NCBI RefSeq assembly: GCF_900110765.1
Contig: NZ_FOEO01000003.1
Span: forward strand, 247,234 to 311,233
Reading direction: 5' to 3'
Length of the DNA stretch: 64,000 bases
DNA from: Pseudomonas sp. NFACC02
GTDB lineage: Bacteria; Pseudomonadota; Gammaproteobacteria; Pseudomonadales; Pseudomonadaceae
The number at the start of each line of letters is the position of its first letter. The stretch's first letter is position 1. Positions 8,717 to 16,741 of this stretch are shown one piece after another. Position numbers and translations under genes: made by a program. The notes below the pieces were generated by a model, which did no database searches, had not been told where the DNA came from, and worked only from the letters and a program-made list of their open reading frames with translations.

Positions 8717-10171
8717 TCAGGCCTTCGGCGCCTCCGGCACGCGGCCGTAAACATCGGTAAAACGCACGATGTCGTCTTCACCCAGGTACTCGCCACTCTG
8801 AACCTCGATCATCACCAGATCGATCACGCCGGGATTCACCAGGCGGTGGGTATGGCCGGGCTTGATGAACGTCGATTCGTTGGTGTCGAGCATGAACTCG
8901 CGCTCGCCATTGGTCACCCGGGCCATGCCGCTGACGACAATCCAGTGTTCGCTGCGATGGTGGTGCATCTGCAGCGACAACGACGCTTGCGGCTTGACCA
9001 CGATGCGTTTGATCTTGAAGCGTTTGCCTTCCTCCAGGACCGTGTAGGTGCCCCACGGTCGGGTTACGGTGTTGTGCAGCAGGTAGGCGGGGTGGCCTTG
9101 ACGCTTGAGTTCCTGAGCAATGACTTTGACTTCCTGGGTGCGCTCGGCGTCGGCGATCAGCAGCGCGTCCGGGGTGTCGATGATGATCAGGTTATCCAGA
9201 CCGACAGCACCGACCAGCCGCTGCTTTGAGTCGATGTAGCAGTTGGTGACGTCGTGCAGCACGACCTGACCGTTGCATTGGTTGCCGTTAGCGTCCGCCG
9301 GAGCCAGTTCACGAATGGCTGACCAGGAACCGATGTCGCTCCAGCCAAGCTCGCAGGGCACGACCGCCACTTTTGCGGAGCGCTCCATCAGCGCATAGTC
9401 GATCGAGATATCAGGCACCAGGGCGAAGGTGGTGGCGTCCAGCTCCATCTGACGTTCATTGCTGCCTGCTTTGCTGTTGCACAGTGAAAGGCAGTGACGC
9501 ACAGCCGCCAGGACTTCCGGTGCATGGGTTTCCAGTTCGCGCAACAGCACATCGGCGCGCATGCAGAACATCCCGGCGTTCCACAGGTGCAGGCCACCGA
9601 GCAGGTATTCCTTGGCGGTGTTCGTGTCGGGTTTCTCGACGAAGCGTGCAACCTGATACGCCTTGTCGTTCAAGGCTTGACCTTTTTCGATGTAACCAAA
9701 GCCGGTTTCCGCGCGTGTCGGAATCAGGCCGAAGGTCACCAGCCAGCCTTCATCGGCGAGCTTGCGTGCATCGTTGACCGCGGTGGCGAACGCTTCAACG
9801 TCGAGGATCAATTGATCGGCCGGAAGGATCAGCAACTGCGCGTCGTCTCCGTGCAGCGCCTGAACATGAAGCGCGGCAGCAGCAATGGCGGGCGCGGTAT
9901 TGCGCCCGGACGGCTCCAGCAGGAAGTCGAGATGGATCTTGCGCTTGTTCAGCAATCGATAGTCATCGACGGTCCGGAAATAGACCTCCCGGTTGGTCAC
10001 CGTCAACAGGCTTTCGACGCCCTCCAGACTGCTCGCCCGGTTGAAGGTCTTTTGCAGCAGGCTTTCGCCGTCAGGGAGTCGCATGAATGGTTTTGGCATC
10101 GCCTCACGTGAGACAGGCCACAGTCGCGTGCCGGCTCCGCCGGCGATGATGCAGGGAATAAGGGTGCCCAT
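8717..10171 (-). CDS. pslB: Mannose-1-phosphate guanylyltransferase / mannose-6-phosphate isomerase (PslB/AlgA type)
   Basis: This bifunctional 484-residue enzyme supplies GDP-mannose. The N-terminal pyrophosphorylase motif is GGAGTRLWPVSREAMPKPF; the C-terminal cupin isomerase has RPWGTYTVLEEG, then LSLQMHHHRSEHWIVVSG and the metal-site region. Its start overlaps the stop of a short upstream frame (TGATG at 10169-10173), implying coupling. In P. aeruginosa psl, pslB is second after pslA, consistent with the pslA-like tail upstream here. AlgA and WbpW are close relatives, so pslB rests partly on context. Confidence 0.87.
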   Translation of the reverse strand: MGTLIPCIIAGGAGTRLWPVSREAMPKPFMRLPDGESLLQKTFNRASSLEGVESLLTVTNREVYFRTVDDYRLLNKRKIHLDFLLEPSGRNTAPAIAAAALHVQALHGDDAQLLILPADQLILDVEAFATAVNDARKLADEGWLVTFGLIPTRAETGFGYIEKGQALNDKAYQVARFVEKPDTNTAKEYLLGGLHLWNAGMFCMRADVLLRELETHAPEVLAAVRHCLSLCNSKAGSNERQMELDATTFALVPDISIDYALMERSAKVAVVPCELGWSDIGSWSAIRELAPADANGNQCNGQVVLHDVTNCYIDSKQRLVGAVGLDNLIIIDTPDALLIADAERTQEVKVIAQELKRQGHPAYLLHNTVTRPWGTYTVLEEGKRFKIKRIVVKPQASLSLQMHHHRSEHWIVVSGMARVTNGEREFMLDTNESTFIKPGHTHRLVNPGVIDLVMIEVQSGEYLGEDDIVRFTDVYGRVPEAPKA

Positions 10172-10341
10172 CAGTAAGCCTCGCGGGAGAAGAGCACTGC
10201 GGGAACAGTGCGCAGAAGGATGTCAAGATCGAACCAGGCGGACGGGTTTTCGATGGACTCAGGATCGAGTTCGACGTGCATAAGCAAAGGGCTGTCGACC
10301 GGTTGCATAATCGTCCTCACCTCTTCGATCCATGAATCCAT
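10171..10341 (-). pseudogene. pslA-like C-terminal remnant or 56-residue small protein
   Basis: A short frame with its own ATG (10341), a possible AGAGGA ribosome site, and a stop that overlaps the pslB start. Its last 28 residues (ending with the segments WFDLDILLRTV and LFSREAY) look like the extreme C-terminus of an undecaprenyl-phosphate sugar transferase such as PslA, where a similar 'IxNWSxWFDLxIL' segment ends in 'xAY'. The catalytic sugar-transferase domain and membrane segments are absent from the upstream DNA. Either a deletion scar or a retained coupling peptide is possible. Confidence 0.55.
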
Positions 10342-10766
10342 GACTGACCTGTTCCTCTGGTCTTTGGGTGAAAGTCAATTTAATGGCTTTTTATGAATCT
10401 ATTTCAGAATAAGCCAATAATTTGTCGATTAAGCACCCTCTGGGTCGGCTTTTCAATCCCGAGATCGCGAAAAAACCTGTTTCTTCTCAAACGGTCAACT
10501 GCCGCTCCCAAATGCGGGGCGAAAAGACCCTCAAACGAGTGCCCTCGAGAGTAAAGCCCATGAAACAGCCACTGTCATGCCTGCGGCAGCGACCACCTGT
10601 CAGGGCATCACCCGAGTGAGAAGTCTGGGGAAGTGGTGGTTGGGATTCCCATGGTCACCGGCGGATCCAGGTGCCGTGATGCAAAAAAAAATCGGCCAGC
10701 GGGCTTTTTTTCCCGGGTCTGCGGTCAACACTTCACGCAATGAATCGCACAGCACGAGGGAAAGGT
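10342..10766. other. AT-richer gap upstream of the psl remnant and yegS
   Basis: No credible gene was seen. The first 100 bases (10360-10430) are notably AT-rich and probably hold the promoter of the psl remnant operon on the minus strand. A possible weak bidirectional hairpin flanked by an A-run and a T-run lies around 10682-10711. The yegS ribosome site (gagggaaagg) is at the right end. Confidence 0.5.
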
Positions 10767-11675
10767 ATGACGGAGCGCAGGGCACTATTGATTCTTCATG
10801 GCAAGCAGGCGCTCAACGACGAGGTTCGCGATGCCGTTAACCGCAAACGCAAGCATGGCTGGGAACTGGACGTTCGATTGACCTGGGAAGGAGGCGATGC
10901 ACAACGTCTGGTCGCAGAGGGATTGTCGGCAGGGCACACGCAGATCATTGCGGGGGGCGGCGACGGGACGTTGCGCGATATCGCCGAGGCGCTGGCGTTG
11001 GCCGACAGCGACGCGAGCCTGACGATCCTGCCGTTGGGCACTGCCAATGATTTCGCCCGTTCTGCCGGCGTCCCGCTGGAAATCGAACGCGCCCTCGATC
11101 TGCTGGATGTACCGGCGCGCGTTGTCGACATGGGCGCTGTCGACGGCCAGTTGTTCCTCAATATGGCCACGGGCGGGTTTGGCAGTCAGGTCACCGCCAA
11201 TACTTCTGAAGACCTGAAAAAGGTGCTGGGCGGCGCGGCGTATCTGTTTACAGGGCTGACGCGTTTCAGTGAGTTGAAATCGGCTTACGGCGAATTGAGC
11301 GGTCCGGATTTCCATTGGCGCGGCGACCTGCTCGCGCTGGGAATTGGCAATGGACGGCAGGCAGGGGGCGGGCATCCGCTATGCCCGAACGCGCTGGCGG
11401 ACGACGGTCTGCTCGACATCAGCATTCTGCCGGCACCGCAGGAAGTGGTCGGTACGCTCAAGCGCTTGCTGGAGGGTGGGTTGGGGATCGACAACCTGTT
11501 CGTGCGCGCGCGCTTGCCGTGGGTCGAGTTGAAGTCAGCCGAAGGCCTGGACATCAACCTGGACGGTGAACCTCTGCGCGGCGAAAACCTGCGCTTCGAA
11601 GCGCGTCCCGGGGCGCTGCGCATTCACCTGCCCGCGCATTCACCCTTGTTGGGGCAGTCGAACCGGATTACGTAA
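10767..11675 (+). CDS. yegS: Lipid kinase YegS-like
   Basis: A 302-residue diacylglycerol-kinase-fold protein, the usual YegS length. Motifs seen are IIAGGGDGTLRDIAEAL (nucleotide-binding GGDGT), LPLGTANDFARSAG, and the C-terminal ISILPAPQE and INLDGEPL. YegS phosphorylates lipids such as phosphatidylglycerol in vitro; its physiological substrate is unsettled. The ATG at 10767 has a strong GAGGGAAAGG ribosome site, better than the earlier in-frame ATG at 10740. It is convergent with the response regulator at 11719. Confidence 0.92.
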   Translation: MTERRALLILHGKQALNDEVRDAVNRKRKHGWELDVRLTWEGGDAQRLVAEGLSAGHTQIIAGGGDGTLRDIAEALALADSDASLTILPLGTANDFARSAGVPLEIERALDLLDVPARVVDMGAVDGQLFLNMATGGFGSQVTANTSEDLKKVLGGAAYLFTGLTRFSELKSAYGELSGPDFHWRGDLLALGIGNGRQAGGGHPLCPNALADDGLLDISILPAPQEVVGTLKRLLEGGLGIDNLFVRARLPWVELKSAEGLDINLDGEPLRGENLRFEARPGALRIHLPAHSPLLGQSNRIT

Positions 11676-11718
11676 CTCCTGCTGCACGTTGTTGAAACGT
11701 TTGCGCGCGCAGCCGACG

Positions 11719-12378
11719 TCAATCGTCCAGACTGATGATCTGCTCCCTCACGCAGAACAGCACCAGGCCCGCCACGTCGTAGATCTGCAACCGTTTCATG
11801 ATCTGCGATCGGTGGGTCTCGACGGTCTTGACGCTGAGGTTCAGGCCGGCCGCGATTTCCCGGGTTGATTTGCCGCGAACGATCAGGCGAAGGATTTCCA
11901 GCTGGCGTGCCGTGAGGTTGTGGTTTTCGACTGGCTCCGCCCTGTTCGACTGGGTGCTGACCAATGCCTGGTTGATCACCGTGTGTGCGATGGCGGGGCT
12001 GAGGTAGCGTTCATCGTTACGCAACGCCTCCAGGGCTTGCTCGATCTCGATGCCGGTGGCGTCCTTGAGCAAGTAGCCATGGGCGCCACCTTCCAGTGCT
12101 CGCATGATCATCTGCGGCTCCGTGTGCATCGACAAGATCAACACCTTGCTGTGAGGCAGCGCTTTGTGCAGCCGCTCCAGCGCGTCCAGTCCGTTGCTGT
12201 CTTTCATTGAAATGTCGAGCAGGATAATGTCCGGCTTCAGTTCCAGTGTGATCTCCAGCAGGTGCTCGCCATCGGACGCTTCGCCGATGACCTGATAGCC
12301 AGGGATGTCGGAAACCAATGCGCGAACACCCGCGCGAATCAGTGCGTGGTCGTCTACCAGAAGTAATGTGCAGGTCAT
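11719..12378 (-). CDS. NarL/FixJ-family response regulator
   Basis: The 219-residue protein has an N-terminal receiver domain (LLVDDHALIRAG, phospho-acceptor Asp in PDIILLDISMKD, Lys in YLLKDA) and a C-terminal LuxR-type helix-turn-helix (LTARQLEILRLIVRGKSTREIAAGLNL is the start of the fold, with VKTVETH). It overlaps the kinase gene by four bases (ATGA), so the two form a cognate pair. Targets are unknown. The longer frame upstream is antisense-like and begins inside the kinase gene. Confidence 0.9.
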   Translation of the reverse strand: MTCTLLLVDDHALIRAGVRALVSDIPGYQVIGEASDGEHLLEITLELKPDIILLDISMKDSNGLDALERLHKALPHSKVLILSMHTEPQMIMRALEGGAHGYLLKDATGIEIEQALEALRNDERYLSPAIAHTVINQALVSTQSNRAEPVENHNLTARQLEILRLIVRGKSTREIAAGLNLSVKTVETHRSQIMKRLQIYDVAGLVLFCVREQIISLDD

Positions 12379-13229
12379 GAGTGCTTGCTTATATCGGCGC
12401 GCTCCCGGGCGCGGGGCGCCCAGGGAAACAGGGCTTGAATGTGAGTGCCTCGGCCGGGCTCGCTTTCCACCGTCAGGTGCCCGCCGAGCAGGGTGGCCCG
12501 CTCGACCATCCCCGCCATGCCGCGCTGTCCTTGTTGACCCGGATTGGCGGCGGGCGAAAATCCGAGCCCGTCGTCTGAAATGCTCAGCGCCAGGCCTTCG
12601 GGACGGCGCTGGATGCGCACCACCAGGTTTTTCGCTTGGGCGTGGCGCAGCATATTGGTGACCGCTTCCTGGGTGATGCGAAATGCCGCGACGGCCATCT
12701 CCTCGGGAATACCCGACAGACGCTGGTGGCATTCCAGGCTCCAGAGCACCGGCGTGTCCGCCAACGTGCGCACGAGGTGCGCGCGCAGACTCGCTTCGAG
12801 TCCCAGGCTTGCCAACTGTCGAGGATTCAGGATGGCCGACACGTCTCGCACCTTGGCCAGCGTTTCGTCGAGGATGTTGTTGAGCATCATGCAGTGGGGA
12901 TGCAGTTCCTCGGGCGCCCGGCGTTGCAACCAGTCACTCTGCAGCTTGGCGGCGGTCAGCATCTGGCCGATATCGTCATGCAGTTCGCGGCTGAGGCGAT
13001 GGCGCTCCGTTTCCTGGACCTGCAGCATGTGATCGGCCAGTTCCTGAGGCTGGAACTGAATGGTCTTGCTGGGGCGACTCACGCCGTAACAAATGCCCAG
13101 CAAGGCGAAGGTGTTAACGAGCGCCAGCGCCGACGAAAGGCCGTCGTCCAGGAAAAAAGCGGCGACATTGCACGCGGTTATCGCGAGACAGACTATCGCG
13201 ACTCGCCGAAGCAGGGTGTTCGAGCTCAT
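12375..13229 (-). CDS. NarX-type sensor histidine kinase (HisKA_3)
   Basis: About 284 residues if the ATG at 13229 is used; an alternative ATG at 13280 would add 17 residues and neither has a clear ribosome site. Two hydrophobic segments at the N-terminus (IVCLAITACNVAAFFL and LALVNTFALLGICYGV) span the membrane with almost no periplasmic loop, so any signal is likely sensed within the membrane or cytoplasm. The HisKA_3 phospho-His is in RHRLSRELHDDIGQML, and the ATPase N and G boxes are EAVTNMLRHA and ISDDGLGF. Pairs with the adjacent NarL-type regulator. Confidence 0.9.
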   Translation of the reverse strand: MSSNTLLRRVAIVCLAITACNVAAFFLDDGLSSALALVNTFALLGICYGVSRPSKTIQFQPQELADHMLQVQETERHRLSRELHDDIGQMLTAAKLQSDWLQRRAPEELHPHCMMLNNILDETLAKVRDVSAILNPRQLASLGLEASLRAHLVRTLADTPVLWSLECHQRLSGIPEEMAVAAFRITQEAVTNMLRHAQAKNLVVRIQRRPEGLALSISDDGLGFSPAANPGQQGQRGMAGMVERATLLGGHLTVESEPGRGTHIQALFPWAPRARERADISKHS

Positions 13230-13280
13230 AGGCCATAACGTAAAGATCTTGTTGCTGCCATGCATAGCGGATGAAGCCAT

Positions 13281-13738
13281 CGGATAATTGTTGCGGATAC
13301 CTGACGGTACTTGTCAGGTCACTTAACGTGGTCAACAGTGCAGCGCGCGTCTGCTCACCTTTTATACGTGCGTTCAAAAAACAGGAGTCGACTTTAAACA
13401 GGAATAAGGTATTCGCAAACTTCCCGCGTTCATTTGCGGCCGCCGATCTTACCTTAAATGCCGGTCTTATTAAGCGTCGGGTGCGAATAACGCACGCGAA
13501 AGGGTTGTCCTGTCAGTCAGGATTCATGATTGGAACGATAGTGCAGATAAATGCTCGGCGGAATATAAGCGGCGACCCGTAATACAGAACTTCGACGTGT
13601 CGCTCGCCACGTTTCAATGCTGCGTAAAGACGCAGGCTTGCCGCGCTTGATTGAGTCAATGACGAGGCGACACAGGACGCTCGCAGGTATGTCGCCGCCC
13701 TGGCAAACATGAGTGGCAGGGCGCAGGGGTGGAGAGAC
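13281..13738. other. 458-bp gap with no recognisable gene
   Basis: Open frames here are short and lack ribosome sites or family motifs. A small hairpin (GTGCG-AATAA-CGCAC) lies at about 13480-13496. The left end should contain the promoter of the two-component operon; no clear sigma factor motif was identified. Confidence 0.4.
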
Positions 13739-14245
13739 TCACAGTGCGTTCGAGCGTTCAGCGCGTTCGCCAAAGGCGGTTTCCGAACGAGCCACGGTCA
13801 GAGGGGCGGGCCACTCGACAGCGACGCCGGCGCTTTCAACCTGGCCGATGCCGCAACAGCAGCCGAACTGCTCCAGCAGGTGCCGCTGCTCGCTGTCGTC
13901 CAGCGGTAACTGGCCGGTGAGTGGATCGACCAGTTCAACCTGCCATGACAGCAACGACAGGCATTGGCGCAAGGAAACCAGTGCTTTGGGTTGCAGACGT
14001 CCAGCAGCACCGGCGAAGTACAGCAAGTAGCGCAGTTGCCTGGCAAAGCTGGCGATCGGCTGGACCTGTGCGGCGTCTGATTTGCCCGCGATCTGTTGCA
14101 GCGTGCCCAGCAGGCACTCGATCGCATCCTTGTCGTCACCGATCAGTTCCAGGTGACTCAGGCATTCGTCTGCGCGGCCCATCAGTTGCTGGGCGTCGCT
14201 GAGAAAATCACTGTGCAGTTGATGCCACTCATTGCCGTTCAGCAT
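13739..14245 (-). CDS. Degenerate Hpt-like protein near CheV
   Basis: The 168-residue protein begins with an all-helical region (FLSDAQQLMGRADECLSHLELIG) that resembles the first helix of a CheA P1/Hpt domain. At the position where Hpt domains carry the phospho-His (HTLKGSA) it reads LQQIAGKSDA, so the histidine appears replaced by Gln. A ribosome site (gtggagat) precedes the ATG. Its divergent neighbour is cheV. A role as a non-phosphorylated Hpt mimic or adaptor is possible but is inference; it could be an unrelated helical protein. Confidence 0.6.
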   Translation of the reverse strand: MLNGNEWHQLHSDFLSDAQQLMGRADECLSHLELIGDDKDAIECLLGTLQQIAGKSDAAQVQPIASFARQLRYLLYFAGAAGRLQPKALVSLRQCLSLLSWQVELVDPLTGQLPLDDSEQRHLLEQFGCCCGIGQVESAGVAVEWPAPLTVARSETAFGERAERSNAL

Positions 14246-14490
14246 GTGAAATCTCCACTCTTCATGGACAGCGAATCAAGGTCGCAGGGGGCGAGTGGCC
14301 CAAAGTTAATGTTGAAGGCAATTGAAAGTCTGTAGGGCGTTTCTGATTGTTGTGATTTGAGTGCAGTCAGCGAGGTGCATTCGTGTGCGATACCCCATGC
14401 CGCAGTCCAGACCATCCCGTCCGTTATCACTGTTTTGACGAGGGGATCGGGGGATTCCACGAACGCGACCACGTACCTGACTCCATTCAT
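14239..14490 (-). CDS. Hypothetical small protein overlapping the Hpt-like gene
   Basis: An 83-codon frame whose stop overlaps the start of the Hpt-like gene by seven bases, an arrangement typical of translational coupling. No motif was recognised, the codon third-position GC is lower than in neighbouring genes, and there is no convincing ribosome site before its ATG. It may be spurious. Confidence 0.22.
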   Translation of the reverse strand: MNGVRYVVAFVESPDPLVKTVITDGMVWTAAWGIAHECTSLTALKSQQSETPYRLSIAFNINFGPLAPCDLDSLSMKSGDFTC

Positions 14491-14707
14491 TCAATGAGAA
14501 TGGCGTCACAATAATGGCTATTAGAAACCGCGAATATCAGGTTTGCCCTGATTGTCGTTAGGGAATACCCCTAGGGGGCCGCATTGAGGGCGTCTGCAGG
14601 TCAGGCGAGAGTCTTTGACGGTCTGGGTATTTTGAGCGCGTCAGATGCAGACCAGTAAAGCATGATGTTAATGTGATATCAATTATGCCGTCGGGCATTT
14701 TTCTCGA

Positions 14708-14735
14708 TTAAGGTCTGCACCGGCTCTGCCGATAA
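14708..14735 (+). promoter_or_regulatory. FliA (sigma-28) promoter of cheV
   Basis: TTAAG at 14708-14712, a 15-base spacer, then GCCGATAA at 14728-14735. This matches the flagellar sigma-28 consensus (TAAA/TCAAG-N15-GCCGATAA) with the right spacing and lies 42 bases before the cheV ATG. Confidence 0.85.
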
Positions 14736-14776
14736 AGGGAAGGCGGACTTACTAGAACCTGCTCCAGGAGCAACCA

Positions 14777-15703
14777 ATGGCTGGCATTCTCGACACAGTA
14801 GATCAACGAACACAGCTGGTGGGTGAGAACCGCCTGGAAATTCTCATGTTCCGCCTGGCAGGTCGACAATTGTTCGCCATTAACGTGTTCAAGGTGCAGG
14901 AAGTGCTGCAACTGCCCAAATTGACACTGATGCCGCAACGCCACCCGTTCGTCTGTGGCGTGGTGAATCTGCGTGGTCAGACCCTTCCTGTGATTGATCT
15001 GTCTCAGGCCATCGGCATGCGTCCGCTGATCCCGGGCTCATCGAGCACGATCATCGTTACCGAGTACAACCGCTCGGTCCAGGCGTTCCTGGTGGGCGGC
15101 GTCGACCGCATCGTCAATATGAACTGGGAAGCCATCCTGCCTCCGCCCAGCAGTGCAGGCCGCCAGCATTACCTGACCGCTATCAGCAAGGTCGACGACC
15201 AACTGGTCGAAATCATCGACGTCGAAAAGGTGCTGGCGGAAATCGTTCCTTACAGTGCGAAGGTGTCCCGCGACAAGCTGGACGACCCTGTCCTGGAGCG
15301 TGCGCGCGGTCGTGAAGTGCTGCTGGTCGATGATTCGAACGTAGCGCTTTCGCAGTTGCGCGACACCTTGTCTCAACTCGGCATAAAAATGCATGTGGCC
15401 AGCGACGGACTCAAGGCCTTGAATATGCTCAAAGGCTGGGCGGATGCGGGTGAGGTCGTGACTGACAAGTTGCTCATGGTGTTCACTGATGCGGAAATGC
15501 CTGAAATGGATGGCTACCGGCTGACCACCGAAATCCGCCAGGATCCGCGTCTGCGCGGTCTGTACGTGGTTCTGCATACGTCATTGTCCGGCAGCTTCAA
15601 CGAATCCATGGTGAAGAAGGTCGGTTGCGACAATTTCCTCTCCAAGTTCCAGCCGGACAAACTCGTGGACGTGGTGCGCGAGCGTCTGATGCTCGACCTC
15701 TGA
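14777..15703 (+). CDS. cheV: Chemotaxis coupling protein CheV (CheW-REC)
   Basis: CheV couples chemoreceptors to CheA and adapts through phosphorylation. The 308 residues comprise an N-terminal CheW domain (ILMFRLAGRQLFAINVFKV, CGVVNLRGQTLPVIDL) and a C-terminal receiver (VLLVDDSNVALSQLRDTL, phospho-Asp in LLMVFTDAEMPEMDG, Lys in FLSKF). It stands alone, away from a che cluster, under a FliA promoter at 14708, which ties it to flagellar gene expression. Terminator follows at 15722. Confidence 0.94.
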   Translation: MAGILDTVDQRTQLVGENRLEILMFRLAGRQLFAINVFKVQEVLQLPKLTLMPQRHPFVCGVVNLRGQTLPVIDLSQAIGMRPLIPGSSSTIIVTEYNRSVQAFLVGGVDRIVNMNWEAILPPPSSAGRQHYLTAISKVDDQLVEIIDVEKVLAEIVPYSAKVSRDKLDDPVLERARGREVLLVDDSNVALSQLRDTLSQLGIKMHVASDGLKALNMLKGWADAGEVVTDKLLMVFTDAEMPEMDGYRLTTEIRQDPRLRGLYVVLHTSLSGSFNESMVKKVGCDNFLSKFQPDKLVDVVRERLMLDL

Positions 15704-15721
15704 TCCGCCTGGACGCGTTTC

Positions 15722-15752
15722 AAGCCCCTTGCTGTATGAAGGGGCTTTTTTG
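15722..15752 (+). terminator. Terminator of cheV
   Basis: Stem AAGCCCCTT/AAGGGGCTT with an 8-base loop, followed by TTTTTT, 19 bases after the cheV stop. Confidence 0.88.
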
Positions 15753-15826
15753 TATCTGTATCGATCCTTGAGGCATTCCCTCGTATACAGTGATGGCTTT
15801 GCGCTCATTACTTCAAGGACGCGTTC

Positions 15827-16636
15827 ATGTTGCATATCAGTGCGCTGTATCGGTATCCCCTGAAATCCTGCAAGGCCGAGCCGCTGCAGCAGGCCAGCTT
15901 CGACGCATTGGGATTGACGGGTGATCGACGCTGGATGCTGGTCGAGGAGAGCAACGGTCGGTTTTTTACCCAGCGCGCCTTACCGCAGATGTCCCAGCTA
16001 TCCGTCCTGTGGAATGCTCACGGTGGCGTGACGCTGTCGGCGCCGGGTATCGCGGCGCTGGACGTTGCGTTGCCGGAGGATGTGGAGGCCAATCTGCGCG
16101 GCGTGACCGTCTGGCGTGACACCTTGCGCGTGCCCGATGCCGGCGACGAAGCAGCGCGTTGGGTCAGTGAGTTCATCGGCAAGCCTGCCCGGATGGTGCA
16201 TATCCCGCAGGAGCGCGCGCGCTGGCTGCCGTCCGGCTATGGCACCGTCGAGGACAAGGTCGGGTTCGCTGACGGCTTTCCCCTGTTGTTGATCGGTCAG
16301 GCGTCGCTGGACGATCTGTCGGCAAAAATCGGTCGGCCTCAGGAGATGCTCCGGTTTCGTCCGAATCTGGTGGTGGAGGGGGCTGAGGCGTTTGCGGAAG
16401 ATGGCTGGAAGCGTATTCGCATCGGTGAGGTGGAATTTCGGCTGCTCAAGGGATGTTCGCGTTGCATTCTGACAACGATTGACCCGGCCACGGGCGAACG
16501 CAGTGAAGACCGTGAACCGCTGAGCACCTTGAAGACCTATCGTGAGAAAGAGGGGCAGGTGTGGTTTGGGCAGAACATGGTGAATGACGGGCCGGGCGTT
16601 GTGGAAGTGGGGATGGAGGTTGAAGTGCTGGAGTGA
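15827..16636 (+). CDS. MOSC domain protein (YcbX-like)
   Basis: The 269-residue protein has the MOSC N-terminal beta-barrel (ISALYRYPLKSCKAEPL, GLTGDRRWMLVE) and the MOSC domain with the invariant cysteine region LLKGCSRCILTTIDPATGE. MOSC proteins bind the molybdenum cofactor and, in YcbX, reduce N-hydroxylated compounds. YcbX itself carries a C-terminal 2Fe-2S domain that is absent here, so a redox partner would be needed. A fit with the Moco genes at the left of the window is suggestive only. Confidence 0.88.
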   Translation: MLHISALYRYPLKSCKAEPLQQASFDALGLTGDRRWMLVEESNGRFFTQRALPQMSQLSVLWNAHGGVTLSAPGIAALDVALPEDVEANLRGVTVWRDTLRVPDAGDEAARWVSEFIGKPARMVHIPQERARWLPSGYGTVEDKVGFADGFPLLLIGQASLDDLSAKIGRPQEMLRFRPNLVVEGAEAFAEDGWKRIRIGEVEFRLLKGCSRCILTTIDPATGERSEDREPLSTLKTYREKEGQVWFGQNMVNDGPGVVEVGMEVEVLE

Positions 16637-16686
16637 GTATTTGAGCCGTCTCTGGGTAGATACGAAACCAGCCCCAGCCAGCCTAT

Positions 16687-16723
16687 AAAAAAGGGCCGAT
16701 CACGCTGGCATGATCGGCCCTTC
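16687..16723 (-). terminator. Bidirectional terminator between the MOSC gene and slt
   Basis: Stem AGGGCCGATCA/TGATCGGCCCT (16692-16702 and 16711-16721) with an 8-base loop. The minus strand continues into six T residues, so it best serves slt; it may also stop transcription from the convergent MOSC gene. Confidence 0.85.
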
Positions 16724-16741
16724 TGCTCAAGCCTTCACGGC

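Noticed and set aside
13513..13773. 86-codon minus-strand frame in the 13.3-13.7 kb gap
   Set aside because: Overlaps the 3' end of the Hpt-like gene, has no ribosome site and no motif.
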